Shown: piece by piece, positions 10,659 to 23,088 of the stretch
Layout of the letters: the number at the start of each line of letters is the position of its first letter
How positions within the stretch are numbered: position 1 is the stretch's first letter
From: Viscum album
Lineage: Eukaryota > Streptophyta > Magnoliopsida > Santalales > Viscaceae
Assembly (NCBI GenBank): GCA_963277665.1
Contig: OY728143.1
Coordinates: forward strand, 1,122,322,110 to 1,122,386,109
Reading direction: 5' to 3'
DNA length: 64,000 bases
Program-made: the position numbers and the translations under genes
Notes under the pieces: model-generated
Told to the model about the DNA's origin: nothing
The model's database searches: none
The model's input: the letters and a program-made list of their open reading frames with translations, nothing else

Positions 10659-12136
10659 ACTATAAGGCCCCGACCATAAACATTACTTAATATTGAATTA
10701 AATGAATAATACACATTGAGGATCTTTTCAGGTTTAGAGTTTTATAGAACTAGAACATAACTATTATATCTCAAAAGATTCACGAAGTAGACACTTCTAC
10801 CAAGTTTCAATAGAATAAAAAAACTCTTAAAAAGAAACATGTCTAGTTCCATGTTTTATATAGCATGACATTCCCTTGATCCCATCCTTGACCTTATTCC
10901 ACATTAAGTCCTGTGAAAAACATTTCAAAAAAACCTGGGGTGAGCATAAAAAAGATCAATAAGGTATACATAAAGAATGAAAACTGTTAGTTTTTCAAAC
11001 ATCAAGTAAACCATGTATACTTTATCAAAGTAATACCTTAACCTTCATGAAGTAGTAAAAAACTCTTCACTGAATAAAATATCATTACTTACATTTTTGT
11101 AACCAAAGGATTACCATAATACCCATATAAATAACACATAACATATATAAAGGTAACTTAGGACATAAACATACTTAAGTGGAATAACTATACGGTCGAC
11201 TTCCACACATATCACTTAATGAAATAGCCATACAGCCAACTTCCATACATACTTAATGGAGTAGCCATACGGCTGACTTCCATACCCAATTCATTGGAGG
11301 TTATAACGTAACCACCCGTCCTGGTATTAACGGAACCACCCGTCATATGGTATATCACGTGACCACCCGTCAAATGTTCAAGTACCATTATAAAATCATA
11401 AGACATAAAACAAACATAATGGAAAGAAAACATTTCCACAATTTGATCACAATATATCACTCAAATATATTGACATAACAAATCCATTATAAAAAACACT
11501 TTCAATACCAAAATACATAAAAGAGTATATGGTATTTATTTCATTTTAAAAACATTACGGCTTGTTGAGGAGGCCAAAGACCAAATAATACTCGCGGCGG
11601 CGGAAAAAGTCGTTGTCACCGCGTACGATAAAAGAAACATTCCTTTTTGTCGTTTTGTAAAACGCTTCGTAGAAAAAGATTACATTTGAATAAAAGTAAA
11701 AGTAAAAGGGGTTTATACACCGTATAAAATAAAGTTGTGTATAAAACGAAATATGCCTCAATGAAAGGAGATTGAGACGAAGTCCCTTACCTCGGGTCCG
11801 ACTTGACTTGATCATTCATTAACATCCTGAATAATAAAATTGAGTTAATTTCTACTTGATTAAGAACTTTTTTAAGTTAATTATTCCTTTTATATCACTT
11901 ATTTCCATGTTATAAACATTATGTAACCATTTAAGTTAATAATTCTTGTTTTGTCGATATTTGGTTCTTAAGTCGAAAGTGGACTTCTTACAATTACATG
12001 TTGTTCGTGTGGTCAAAGGTTCTTTATATCCAGAATGAAATTCCTGATTTGGATAGCATATATATCATATATATCCAGAATATACATGTATTTATAATAT
12101 TACATAATCATTTATAGGTAAGAAATGAAATGCACC

Positions 12137-12172
12137 GTTCATGGAGAGGGTAAGTTGTACGTACGCATGAAC
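12137..12172. repeat. CpG-rich palindrome 1, element B 5' LTR
   Basis: Counterpart of 5391-5426 in the other LTR. The arms are perfect (GTTCATG/CATGAAC). The TAAGCCGT part has changed to TAAGTTGT, consistent with C-to-T change at a CpG, shortening the self-complementary core. Confidence 0.75.
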
Positions 12173-12344
12173 GCTAGTTTCATTTCTTTGTCATATTAAT
12201 GGAATTAAAACTAAATGAGAGGTATGTATATTTTAATTCCAGAATTATATTCATAATTTAGATGTTATATTCATTATATATATCCATTATATACATGTAA
12301 ATTTAATAGTACATTACATTTGGGGATAAGAAATGAAATGCACC

Positions 12345-12380
12345 GTTCATGGAGAGGGTAAGCCGTACGTACGCATGAAC
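12345..12380. repeat. CpG-rich palindrome 2, element B 5' LTR
   Basis: Counterpart of 5599-5634, again exactly 208 bp from its partner, with intact arms and CGTACGTACG core. Confidence 0.8.
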
Positions 12381-13096
12381 GCTACTTTAATTTCTACATC
12401 ATACTTTAATGGAAAGAAATAATTATGATATAGAGGTATATTATAATTCCAGTATAACATCATATATAATAACTTTAAATCCATCCTTTATACGTCCCAC
12501 ATATGGCATTAATGAATCACATCACTTTGAGGGGGCGGTAGTCCGCACTTCCTAAAATGAAATTATCTTATTTACCCATAATGGAAGCCATAAAGGTATG
12601 CCATAAATAAAAAATAAAGAATATTAAGGAAAACATAAACATATTATATATCATATATAAATATAGTGACATCTTAATGCCCACCTTTAAAGGTGTTATA
12701 TGAGTGTTTGAACAATCATCGTTTCGTGAGGCAGAAATTCTCCTTCCACAGAAACAGTATGTTCTTTAACCATTATATGTAAGTGTGTGTAAGTATAGAT
12801 CTAATACTTATTATAACAACATCCAAGTATATTGAAGATACTTGAGTTGTTACAAAAGAAATGAATAAAAAGAGTTTAGGGGGTTGGAGAAGAAAAATAA
12901 AACAAAAGGACTCAAGCGAAGACATTACCTTAAATCGGGTAACTCCTTTTGGTTTGAGCTCAAAGGATTCCTTGGGAAGACTTCTGACAAATGTGAGGCT
13001 TCAAGGAGTAAGAGAGGGATGTGGAGAGCCAAAATGGGAAGGTTTTTTCCAAGCCAAAGGCTTTTGGAGTGTGGGTAAGGAGGTAGAGGTGGGGGC

Positions 13097-13104
13097 CTTT
13101 TATG
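13097..13104 (-). promoter_or_regulatory. Mutated TATA box, element B 5' LTR
   Basis: At the position equivalent to 6351-6358 the minus strand reads CATAAAAG, one base from the TATAAAAG of the other LTR and of solo LTR C. This is the copy that would drive element B, so the change should weaken its own transcription. Confidence 0.55.
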
Positions 13105-14731
13105 AGAGGAGAGGAGGGGCACTCTTGGATGGTAAAAAAAAGTCACTTTATTTTAAAATGGTATTAGGATTTAAGAGGTCCCACATTGATGTATTTCGAA
13201 GATAAGGTTATAAGGTTTCCAAATCCACCCATACAATAGGTTTTTTCCATGTGTAGGTCTTAGATTTTACATTATCTTTCCATTTTATTTAAATTGTTAA
13301 ATAATGAGGTCATCAGTGAATCATCATGATGTCATAAATAATTTAATTTATTTAATGTCTAAAAATTATAAAACAAATACTATGATGTGGGAAATTTTTT
13401 TATCTTTCTAATGAATATTTATAGTCAAAAATCTAACTTGTATAACGCCATATAAAAATTGTTTTAGTAAAACACCTCATGTGTGTGTCATTTTTACTTT
13501 AACATTAAATAAAAAGTTATTTATGTCATTTCCCAACCAAAGTGGATCCATGGGGTCCCCAAGTTTACCCATGGCTTTTCTTGGTCGGCCATGACACATC
13601 CAATAAGGGTAGGACACATGTAAAGGTATTTTCAGTTTATTATAATATCATTTTTGCCTTAAATTGCACTAATTACCTCTAACCGCGATTAAGAACTTAA
13701 AAGTTACTATTCACCAAAAAAATATTTTAATCTCATTGAACCACATTTTACTTCTTAATGACAACCATGTATGTCAGATTTTTTAAATTAAAAACACATA
13801 AGTGGTAAAATTTCATTTAAATGAAAAATCAGTTTTTATAAGTACCACTTAGTGGTTTCACTATTCATAAAAAATTGAAGTTTTTTAGAAAAATACCAAA
13901 ACTTCACCGTAAGCTATATTTGATATTATGAATTCAAAAATGAAGTCCATTTTACAAAACTCACAACATATAAGTTGCATTAATTAATTTAATAATTAAT
14001 TCCTGCTGTCAGAGCAAATAGCGTGTTTTTATGAAATAATAAGTATCAAAAGATTGACACTTATTTAAGTCCGATTTCAAAGTGAAATTAATTCCAAAGA
14101 CCACTATTAAATTTAATGGGAAAAATATATTCTAATTTCACTTTAAAACCAATTCAAAATATAATCTAATCATATAAATAAATTAGATTAAAAAGAGGTT
14201 TGAATTAAAATACAACATTTTACACTATTCATTCAAAAATGAACTTTATCAGAAAAATACCAAAAATTTACACAAAGTAAATTTTGATGTCCTGATTCTA
14301 AAGAAGAGTTATATTCGGTCCAATAGAATTTATAATATTGATCAAAACTATATTTAATGACGGTTCTCCGTCAAAAGGTGATAAGTGAAACCTTAGTGAA
14401 AATTAGGGTATAAATGCCTAAAATTGAATTCTTTCTATATTTTAAGCCTTTATCCTTTATTAGATAAATGTAAAAACATTTAACAAACATATATAATAAT
14501 ATTTTACTTATTTATATCCATTCCTTCCAGTACAACGACTACGTGTTAACTAACATTTAAAATAATATTATTTTATAACTAGTGTGCAACGTAAGTTTTC
14601 AAAGGAACTCATCGTTGCGCATCGGGTAAGCTATCGATCATAGCAACCCCTTTAAAGTAAAATTAATATTTAATTCGTAAATATTAATAAATATGAAAAT
14701 TCATTATTCTTTATTTACCTGGGATGTTACA

Positions 14732-14736
14732 TTATT
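14732..14736. repeat. Target site duplication, right of element B (TTATT)
   Basis: Exact partner of the TTATT at 3909-3913. It fixes the right boundary of element B at 14731. Confidence 0.9.
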
Positions 14737-15345
14737 ACTCACTAATTACATCTTAAAATAAGTTATGATGTTGAATGATTCCATGTTTTATGATCTACGT
14801 GGCATAGTTAAGCATGAGAATGAAAAAAATGGTACAGGTGCAGACATAATTATATAGCAATCGAATAAATTAGGTAATGAAAAGTCTAATGAGACGTCAT
14901 GTTGGGACTGGGAGTGAACCTAATTCATTTATGGGAGTTATTCCTTAATGATGTCTTTCTAGTAAGCCTTTATTTATGGTTATGATGTAATGTTTTATGT
15001 TCTTTCCATATATTCCAAGTTTCCATTATGTTATTGTGATATATCATGTCTTATTATTCACATTTATGATTCTTACACTCTTTAGACCCCATTGGTATCC
15101 TGATTGTCTTACATGTATTATTATCTTCATTTTATTCTATGTTAATTAAATTATTGGACTTTATAGATCATCCTAGTCTTATGTGTCTCCCCAGGTTATC
15201 CCATGTAGTTTTAAGTTCGATGGAATGTTATGATCAAGTTAATGATGTTTTCAATAAAGATGATTACTTCCCTATTTTATGTTGTTATGTAATGTACAAA
15301 ATTTTCAAATAGAGTAGAAATATTGATCTTCTGGGTAGTATTACA
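14737..15345 (+). repeat. Element A 3' LTR, second part (after element B)
   Basis: DNA beyond the right target duplication of element B. It contains blocks in the same order as the 3' end of the other gypsy LTRs in the window: a CCCCAGG block near 15190, an AATGTAATGTA-like stretch near 15290, and TCTTCTGGGTAGTATTACA at 15327-15345. The solo LTR C ends in the comparable order, with CTCTGGGTAGCTG and finally GTTACA. I therefore place the LTR end of A at about 15345, giving a total of about 2.6 kb without B. The end is inferred from similarity and is not tested by a second copy. Confidence 0.4.
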
Positions 15346-18300
15346 TGTGATTTTATTATATAAATCATCTGTTAAGTTGATATAAATAGAAGGGTTTTTA
15401 TAACGGTTCTTATATTCTATTCAATGGAAATATGATAATGTTGTTTGTGTGTAAGGTGGACTACCACCTCATTGAATGAAGTGGTTCATACTAGATTTAA
15501 ATAGAAAATAATAAGGATGTTTTTAATGATAATATGTGATATATATGAATTAACTATGATTCTATAATTTTAATATATTATTTACCTTAATTTCATTAAA
15601 TCCATCCTAGGAATGGAAATTCCCTTCATGTGTACCCATGACCTACCATCCCCATTAACAATGCATTTTATTTTCAATATATATATTTTATATAATAATA
15701 TAAATACATATATACTGAAAATATAAGATATTTATGTCATGGTAAAAATTATAGTGATTTTTTAACCTTGATCAACGTATGAGAACTGAAAATAGAATTC
15801 CAAGCATAAAAATCGAAGTAGGTACTTCCCAAAACATGAGATTAACATGGAATTCTTAATAAATGGGTAATAAATGTACCTTTATAAATAATATAATTAA
15901 TATAAATATATATATTAATTATTTTTAAATAATTTAATTATGAAATAATGTTTATTATATGAGTGTTTTTAATGATTACTAAGGATTCGAGACTTAAGGT
16001 AATAGATTTTCAAATCACTTTTATTTTCTATGAGACATAATCCATTTTCACCACATGTTTCTTTTATGTGTATTATATAAAACCTATGAATACGATTTAT
16101 GTTTCTTATCATTAAAATTATATTTATTTAAATATTAATTTGAGGATCCCTCATCAATGGGGTTTACAATTCCAAATTCACTACAGTAGTAGGGTAATTT
16201 TATCGAAACATTTCGTCTTATGGACCAATGTTATGTTATGAACCTATATAATTTTATGAGTTGTATATAATTAAAATTAGATTTGTTACATCATGAGTAT
16301 GTTTATTTTAATGATATTATAGGTTTCATTTAATTTTATTCATTCAAAGGGATTATAATTCAATGTCATCGAACTAGTATTTCGTTTATGATATAATATC
16401 ATCAATTATCAGGATTATTTTGGATTATTTTTAAAATTATAAAATATTTAGATATGTATATAAAATACTAAAAAAATCATATACTATGGCTAATTAATTA
16501 AAATAATTTTTTGCCTTTATTTTTCACTCTTTATGGACTCAAGAGTTAAAAATAATGTATTTTAGAAAAATATTCATTATATGTCTCTTTAGTAAAATAC
16601 ATTTTTTATTCCAAAATGATGTTTTATAAAAATTCTTTAAAAATGTTTTATAAATTTTAAAATTATTTGTTATAAATATTTTCTCATTATCCACTTTTAC
16701 AAAACAGATGAAAGAATCTTCGTGTAATTTTCAAACATTTTCCATTTTTCTTTTATAGAAATTGTGTATGGAACAATTATTTTAATGTACATGTAATAAA
16801 ATAAATTTCCTATCATTGTGATCATTATTTTCCTTGAAGACTACTTAATATAAATTCAATATTATTTTTAAATAAAATATTATATAAAAATATTTATTTA
16901 AATTCTTTTTCAAAGTGGAAGGATTATTTTACTAAATACCTTTTCATAATAATTATTAAAAACTATTTAATGTATTGAAGGTTATTTTAATTGAAAATGT
17001 TTTCAAAAATATTTTATGTATATTATGTTTTTAGAAAATAATTTCAAATAATATTTATCTACCTCAATAAATATTTCAAGTGATCCTTTAAAATAATTTT
17101 CCATTTAAGATGAATCATGTGTGCTACATGTGATTTACTAGGGATATGATCCAAATATACAATTATTATTATATATATAGATTATTTATTTTTATCATTA
17201 AAATATTTACATGATAATCATTTATCTTCAATGAGTAATACCATGATATGATTATTATTAAACTCTATAATTTTTCATAGATTATGCTTTGATGAAATGA
17301 TGAAATGATTATGAAACCTATTTCTTTTCTACTAATTCTTATATGAGGATATTTTCATGAATTGCATTTACATTCTTGGGTTCTAATATTATATATGTTT
17401 TATGATCTTAAGATACACATACGTGTTATTTTCAATATTTTATAGTGGTTTCATTTTATCCAAATAGGGGTGGGACCTATATCTCTCAATAATTCATTGG
17501 GTAATGATTTATAAATCATGACATAAATAAGTCATAAATTCATAGTGAAACGGGATTCATAATGTACTTATTCCACTCTTTTAGTCTTGGGAGTGAACCT
17601 TTAATATTATGATGGATTGAGGAATGATCCCATTAAACTATGATAGGTTTTTAAATGAATATTTACTACTAATGAAATGATTTTCTACGCTTTTGTGTAT
17701 GCAGAAATTCCTTATATTATGTCAATATTATGATCTCACAGATCATTTTATTTATTTACTTATGATTCATGTCTAATGAGAAACCAATTTTTATTCCATG
17801 ACTCATGATTTTGACCTCTTAAAAGCAAGGTATGGTATATATATGTTATTCAAATATTTACATACATTTATTACTTGTTATGGTTTATGAATTAACCTAT
17901 TTCCTTACTAAAAATCCTATCTCCTCCTTTTCTATGTTTCTTTTCCCAACTTTTTGAAAATATGTATTCTTTTTGATATGACTAGGAAGGGTGATAGTTA
18001 CGAGGATCTGAGTGGGAGGTGATTTATAACTCTTATGGACCACTTTTTTTATGTTTACATGTTTCTAAATTAGATATATCTATATGATTCTCATGTGTGT
18101 TTTAGAATAAGGTAAGGAATATTCATCTAAAATATATAATTTATACGAATAAAAAGTGTCAGTTGATACCAGACCACTATATCCTAAATGTGTATCATCA
18201 CTCCAAAGTATAACAATGTGACTCCTCCCATAATTCCATCAAATAACCAAAACCCATATCTCTACTAACCACTCCAAAAAATACTATATAATATCCCATG

Positions 18301-19442
18301 ATGAGGAAACTGTGAATTCTCTCCCAACATGGCCAATATAATGTTCCAAAAAACTAAATAATTCCCCCTATCAATCATGAATTACCTAAGTATGAATATA
18401 CCACCCATTATTTCCATAAACTAGTTTATATCCAACCATGCACCTAGAAATTTATGAAACTCACTCACTTGCCCTAATTGAAATAAGAAACATCCCACTC
18501 AAATGACTCCAATGGACTATATATATAAATCATACCACTATCCATCAAAACTAAAAATAACATTCCATAATCCCAACCACAACCCTACCCTATCATTAAA
18601 TTGACCCTCACACCAATATTTTTATCTCAATTTACAAATAAAATACACTAAAATAACATATTTCACTCAGGGTTATTTACAAAAAATAACACCCTACTAG
18701 CCCATCCAATAAATGGGTCATCTATAACACATAAAACATACACGAGTCACATTATTTCAATGTCACCACTCTCTAATTACTCTTGAGAATGCCCTACATC
18801 CAACCCAAAGAATGTAACAAGATAAAATAATTATCAATCTATATTGAATCCTAGTAACTACACACTCATGTACCTATTGAGAATATCCCCTACGGTGTCA
18901 CCCAAACCCTATGAATTCGATTAACTCTTCTCAATATCCAAACAATTATCAATAGAACTCAAAGTGTCATCCTAGAGCATACTCGGTCCTTAAGAAATTA
19001 TTTTTACATTCCACACACTATCTCCATATGGGAACATTGAGATATTTCCAATAATCGGAGTTGTCACAACTTGAGGAATCTTGGGCCTTATAGAGAACTC
19101 ACTATGCTCTAGTCATTTGTAATTCACCACATATCTCAATAACTAACCACAAAAAGGGTGTAGTTAGCTTATATGTGATGAATCAAGGAATAAATTTGTT
19201 ATCAATATGAAGCAAGTAATTGTGTGCTAGAAGATTAGGATTTGGATTCTATTAATATAAAAAGGTGATATATTTTATATTTTAAAATTAATTATAAGTT
19301 TTCAATATATAAATTGTTCATGGAGATTGGCCTCAGCTTCCATTTAATACTTTGATGGACATATACAACTAGATCACAATAAATCAAATGATTGATGAGA
19401 CAATCATCATTTAAAATATGTGTGAAAAATCATGTGGAAAAA
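15346..19442. other. AT-rich stretch without recognised genes
   Basis: No coding segment here matches a family I know. The part up to about 18140 has the look of old plus-strand LTR sequence: GGGAGTGAACCT at 17589 recurs from the LTR of A at 14910, and a CCTTTTCTATGTTTC block near 17928 matches one in solo LTR C near 23370. From about 18150 to 19440 the base composition flips (C- and A-rich on the plus strand), as if it were minus-strand transposon DNA, but no motif could be identified. Confidence 0.3.
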
Positions 19443-19447
19443 TTATC
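19443..19447. repeat. Target site duplication, left of solo LTR C (TTATC)
   Basis: TTATC immediately before TGTAACACCCC; the same five bases follow the LTR at 23642-23646. Confidence 0.9.
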
Positions 19448-21325
19448 TGTAACACCCCAGGATTTCAGAGTGTGTTATTTCTTAAAAATAATTCAATAAC
19501 TTGCACTACACGCAACACCGAGTTCAATCACACCATTAAAAGAGGTCATGAATAGTATTAACTACATTTTGAACTTTATATAATCCTTATAATTTTAGAA
19601 TCCCTATTATGAGTTTCTTAGTCATAATGCAAGAACAAATTCATTTTCAGTATTTCACTTTTATCAACTTCTAATAGTGAAACCTTTTTAAATACAATAT
19701 TTTAAACTTTTTGACTAAATGGAGACATCAAAAAATTTAAAATGAAACATCCCAAGCGTCCACGGTACGCTTTCCTTTGGATAAAACAGTAGCTTGTGTT
19801 GTACGCAACTTCGAGTTCTAACACACCGTAACCAATCAAACTAGTTGTTATGAATAGTAATACCTACTTTTTGAAGTTATATATATTTTATATTTTAAAA
19901 TGGACTTCATTTTTGGATTCGGAATATCAAATTTAGCCTAAGGTGAAATTTTGGTACTTTTCGGATAACTTTCATATTTTGATGAATAGTGAAAATTACT
20001 AAATTTTAATTAAAAACAACTTTTTTAATCAAAATAATTAATAGTGATAAATTATGAATTTGAGTGGTTTTAAAGTATATTTAGAATATATTTTTACTAT
20101 TTAATATAATGTTGGTCATTGGACATAATTTTACAATTAAACCGAACATAAACAAGTGTCAATCTTTTGATAGTTATTATCTCTTAAAAACACGCTTTTT
20201 GTTTTGACAGCGGGAATTAATTTTAAATTAATTTCTGCCACTTCTGTGTTTTGAATTTAGGAAAATGGATTCCATATTTGGAATCAGGATGTTCAAATTG
20301 TGTAAATGGGTAACTTTTATTTTTAGACATTTTGAATAATTAATGCGGTAAATATTTTATTTACCATGGTTAAGGGTAAATCCGGTAAATAAGGGTTAAA
20401 AAATAATATTATAATAATACTAAATTACCCTAAAACGTGTCTTAACCCTATTGGTTGATACATGGTCGACCATGGGCATCTTTGGGTCTATTTTGGGACC
20501 CCATGGATCCACTTGTAAGTGATAATGACACTTTATTTTAATTTAGTTAAAATGAATACAAAAATGACACAAGCATATATCTTTTAGAACAACAATTTTT
20601 ACATAGGGTTATATATGTTGGATTTTAGATTATAAATATTCATTAGAAAGCTAAAAAGATTCCCTACATAATGATATTTTATTTATAATTTTTAGACATT
20701 GAATAATTTATTTTATTTATGACACAATGATGATGCAGTAATTACTATAATAGTGAAAAATTAAAATAATTGATATTATAAATACCCAAATAATTATAAT
20801 ATGAAACTTTTAATGAATTAAACTAATTTTATATGATAATATGATATATTAGGATTGATTTAATTGACTTTGTTCGAAGTAATCAATCTGTTAGGAGTTT
20901 CAAAAAAATCAACTATTGAATAGTGTCAAAATTGACATAAAAGAGTTCTTAAAACAAATATTATATTATTAATTGATATTAAATTCCTAAAAATCTAAGG
21001 TTCGGCCAAAAGAGTTATATTATGATAGGTTCCTCATTAATGGACCACTTGGGGGTCGCTTGGATGTATATAGTATGTTTATTAACCATATTATATAAAA
21101 ATACAAAGAGACATTGTAAAAGTGAAACTAATTAACTTAGAGTTAATACTTAAAGATAAGGTTAATATAAGTAACCAAACCTGTCTAAATTCTATTGGTT
21201 GAGTGGTTTTCGACCTATCCCCACCTTAACCTTTGAATATTCAACTTTGGAGCCATTAGAAACCGAATATGAATTTATTATAAATTAATATTTCTAGCTT
21301 TTCCAAAGGTGCCCCTCACCCCTCT

Positions 21326-21333
21326 TATAAAAG
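21326..21333 (+). promoter_or_regulatory. TATA box of solo LTR C
   Basis: TATAAAAG in the context CCCCTCTTATAAAAGGGC, matching the minus-strand promoter of the LTRs of B. About 30 bases downstream, the CTTCACACC region would hold the start. If active it would transcribe rightward through the second half of the LTR and into 23.6-26 kb. Confidence 0.6.
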
Positions 21334-21676
21334 GGCACTCCTACTTCTCATTTCTTCACACCTCTAAAGCCTTTTGGTTCGGCCAAACTCTGCCCACATA
21401 CTCTCCCAACATCCCTCACTACAACCTAGGGGCCTTAGTTTGATCAGAAAGCCAACCTAAGGATCCCTTTTGATCAAATCAAAAGGAAGAACCCGAAGAA
21501 GAGGTAATGTTTTCACCACCCCTTTTCCAAGTTCATTTCTTCTTCCACTTCTTCTTCCTTTGTTGTTACCATTCTAAAATAATGACTCCAGTATCATTTA
21601 TATACTGTGATGTTATTATAAATATGGTACAACCATATTCAGTATTCTATCCACCCTTTGAATAACATGTCACCAT

Positions 21677-21708
21677 ACGTGCGTACGTACGGCTTACCGT
21701 CTCCACGT
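21677..21708. repeat. CpG-rich palindrome 1, solo LTR C
   Basis: Same motif as in element B, here in opposite orientation: GCGTACGTACGGCTTACCGT with outer arms ACGTG and CACGT. The outer arms differ from the GTTCATG/CATGAAC of B yet remain complementary. Confidence 0.75.
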
Positions 21709-21862
21709 CGTGGTGTAATTGTTATTCAATATATTATTATTTGGATGGGTATAATAATGATGTGTAAATCATGTAAATAATAAATATAACATATTAATGA
21801 TTCTGTATATATGATATACCATCCATTTATATATTATTTTAATATCAAAAGAATGATATTGT

Positions 21863-21900
21863 CGCTCGTGCGTACGTACGGACTACCGTCTCCACGAACG
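21863..21900. repeat. CpG-rich palindrome 2, solo LTR C
   Basis: Second copy, 189 bp after the first, with CGTACGTACGGACTACCGTC and arms CG(C)TCGTG / CACGAACG. GGCTTACC has become GGACTACC. Pairing of the arms is again mostly kept. Confidence 0.75.
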
Positions 21901-22878
21901 TGATGAGATTCATTCTCCATCGTATCCATTCAAGTATAATTATCATTTGATGATTTAAAAATGATGTTTAAGGACTTGATATCATTCTGGATATGAATAA
22001 TATACAACCTATCCTTTACAAACATGTCTTACGTAACAAAACATATAAAAGAAAACTAGTAAGTTAACACCCGATATAATGATAATACTAAGATATTATT
22101 AACAAATCAATGTTAAAAGATCATATATGATATCATATTATTATATATGATTCTTGTATAATTTAATAAAAACTATTTCACCATTATACAGGAGGTTAAC
22201 CTACTCCAACCAAGGAAAAGTACAAGGTAAGGGTTATTTCACAATCTCTTCATTATCCGAGGTTGTATTATACGTAATAATCTACTGGGATCTCTTTATC
22301 ATCCACATCCATGTTTCTTTGAAATGTATTTCAAAACATTTTTACTATTTACAAGAATATGGGTTAAAGTCATTTATACCCTTGTTTGACTTTTTATAAG
22401 AGGTTTATAAAGGAATCTTTCCGTCGTTTTCAAAACAAGGTCCTTTTTAACCTTTTCGACTGAATTGAGGTAAGAATGTTTTTTTTAACTTATACGGCGG
22501 GTGCGGTTATTTTCCGCCGTTATAAAATCGTCAAAGCTTTCCTTACAAGCTTACAAGAATATTTTCAAGAAAATGTTTTATTTTATATGGATCTTAAATG
22601 ATTTCAAAAATAGAAAGAGATATTTCTCTAAAAAGTGTTTTGATTTCATCTATGTCAACATCCTTTAATGGATTTTACGCTTATTTGAAGTTGATTTATT
22701 ATAATACAAAACTTCTATATTTTATTGAAGGTTTTGTGATATGTTTGACTGTGGATGTGCTATTTTATACCATTCATAGTTTATGGTGAAACTATTGACA
22801 TTTCGTATGCTAGTTTTAATCCGAATGTTTATGTTATATTTAAAACTTTTCTTTAGATGAATGTGCTAAACAAGTATG

Positions 22879-23088
22879 CTCCGGGTTGGGGACCGGTAAA
22901 AGTAAGCCCTCCAGGTTGGGGACTGGTTAAAGTAAGCCCTCCAGGTTAGGGACTGGTAAAAGTATGCCCTCCGGGTTGGTGTCCGGTTATTAGAGGCACT
23001 CCGGGTTGGTGTCCGGTTATTAGAGGCACTCCGGGTTGGTGTCCGGTTATTAGAGGCACTCCGGGTTGGGTTCCGGTTAGAAGTAACC
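22879..23088 (+). repeat. 30-bp minisatellite, seven copies, in solo LTR C
   Basis: Unit CTCCGGGTTGGTGTCCGGTT plus ATTAGAGGCA. Units start at 22879, 22909, 22939, 22969, 22999, 23029 and 23059, with no length variation. The first three belong to a variant type (GGGGACYGGTWAAAGTAAGCC), the middle three (22969, 22999, 23029) are identical, and the last drifts away. Identical central units indicate recent local expansion. Every unit contains stops in several frames and there is no coding role visible. Confidence 0.92.

Larger units (their letters stand above)
3914..14731 (-). mobile_element. Element B: Ty3/gypsy retrotransposon, internally deleted, minus strand
   Basis: A 10,818-bp insertion bounded by identical TTATT duplications. 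Read on the minus strand the order is: 5' LTR (14731-10661), Met-tRNA primer site, a short gag-RT chimera, RT remainder, RNase H, integrase with chromodomain-like tail, purine tract, 3' LTR (7985-3914). The internal region is only 2,675 bp because a deletion removed most of gag, the protease and the N-terminal part of RT. The two LTRs are 4,072 and 4,071 bp and easily aligned by eye, with only a few percent mismatch in stretches I compared, so this insertion is younger than D and E. The long LTRs, primer site and tail suggest a Tekay/Del-like chromovirus; that lineage name is inferred. With RT incomplete it could move only with enzymes from a related element. Confidence 0.93.
10661..14731 (-). 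repeat. Element B 5' LTR
   Basis: Upstream LTR of element B on the minus strand, starting next to the primer site. It has the same landmarks as the other copy: tandem repeats at about 11180-11375, palindromes at 12137-12172 and 12345-12380, and the promoter region around 13097. In this copy the TATA box is changed to CATAAAAG. The 114-codon open frame at 12861-13205 lies in the promoter-leader area, has no family features and is broken in the other LTR copy, so I do not call it a gene. Confidence 0.92.

Noticed and set aside
12861..13205. 114-codon plus-strand open frame
   Set aside because: It lies antisense in the LTR promoter region of element B. The equivalent frame in the other LTR (6208-6459) differs in start and length, and no protein family fits.
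18170..18185. GTTGATACCAGACC, resembling a reversed Met-tRNA primer site
   Set aside because: The base order does not match CTCTGATACCA, and no LTR end adjoins it.
22154..22399. 81-codon open frame in solo LTR C
   Set aside because: Chance frame in non-coding LTR; no counterpart in the LTRs of B.
22879..23088. CRISPR-like array
   Set aside because: The repeats are adjacent with no unique spacers, and the context is a plant LTR; it is a minisatellite.
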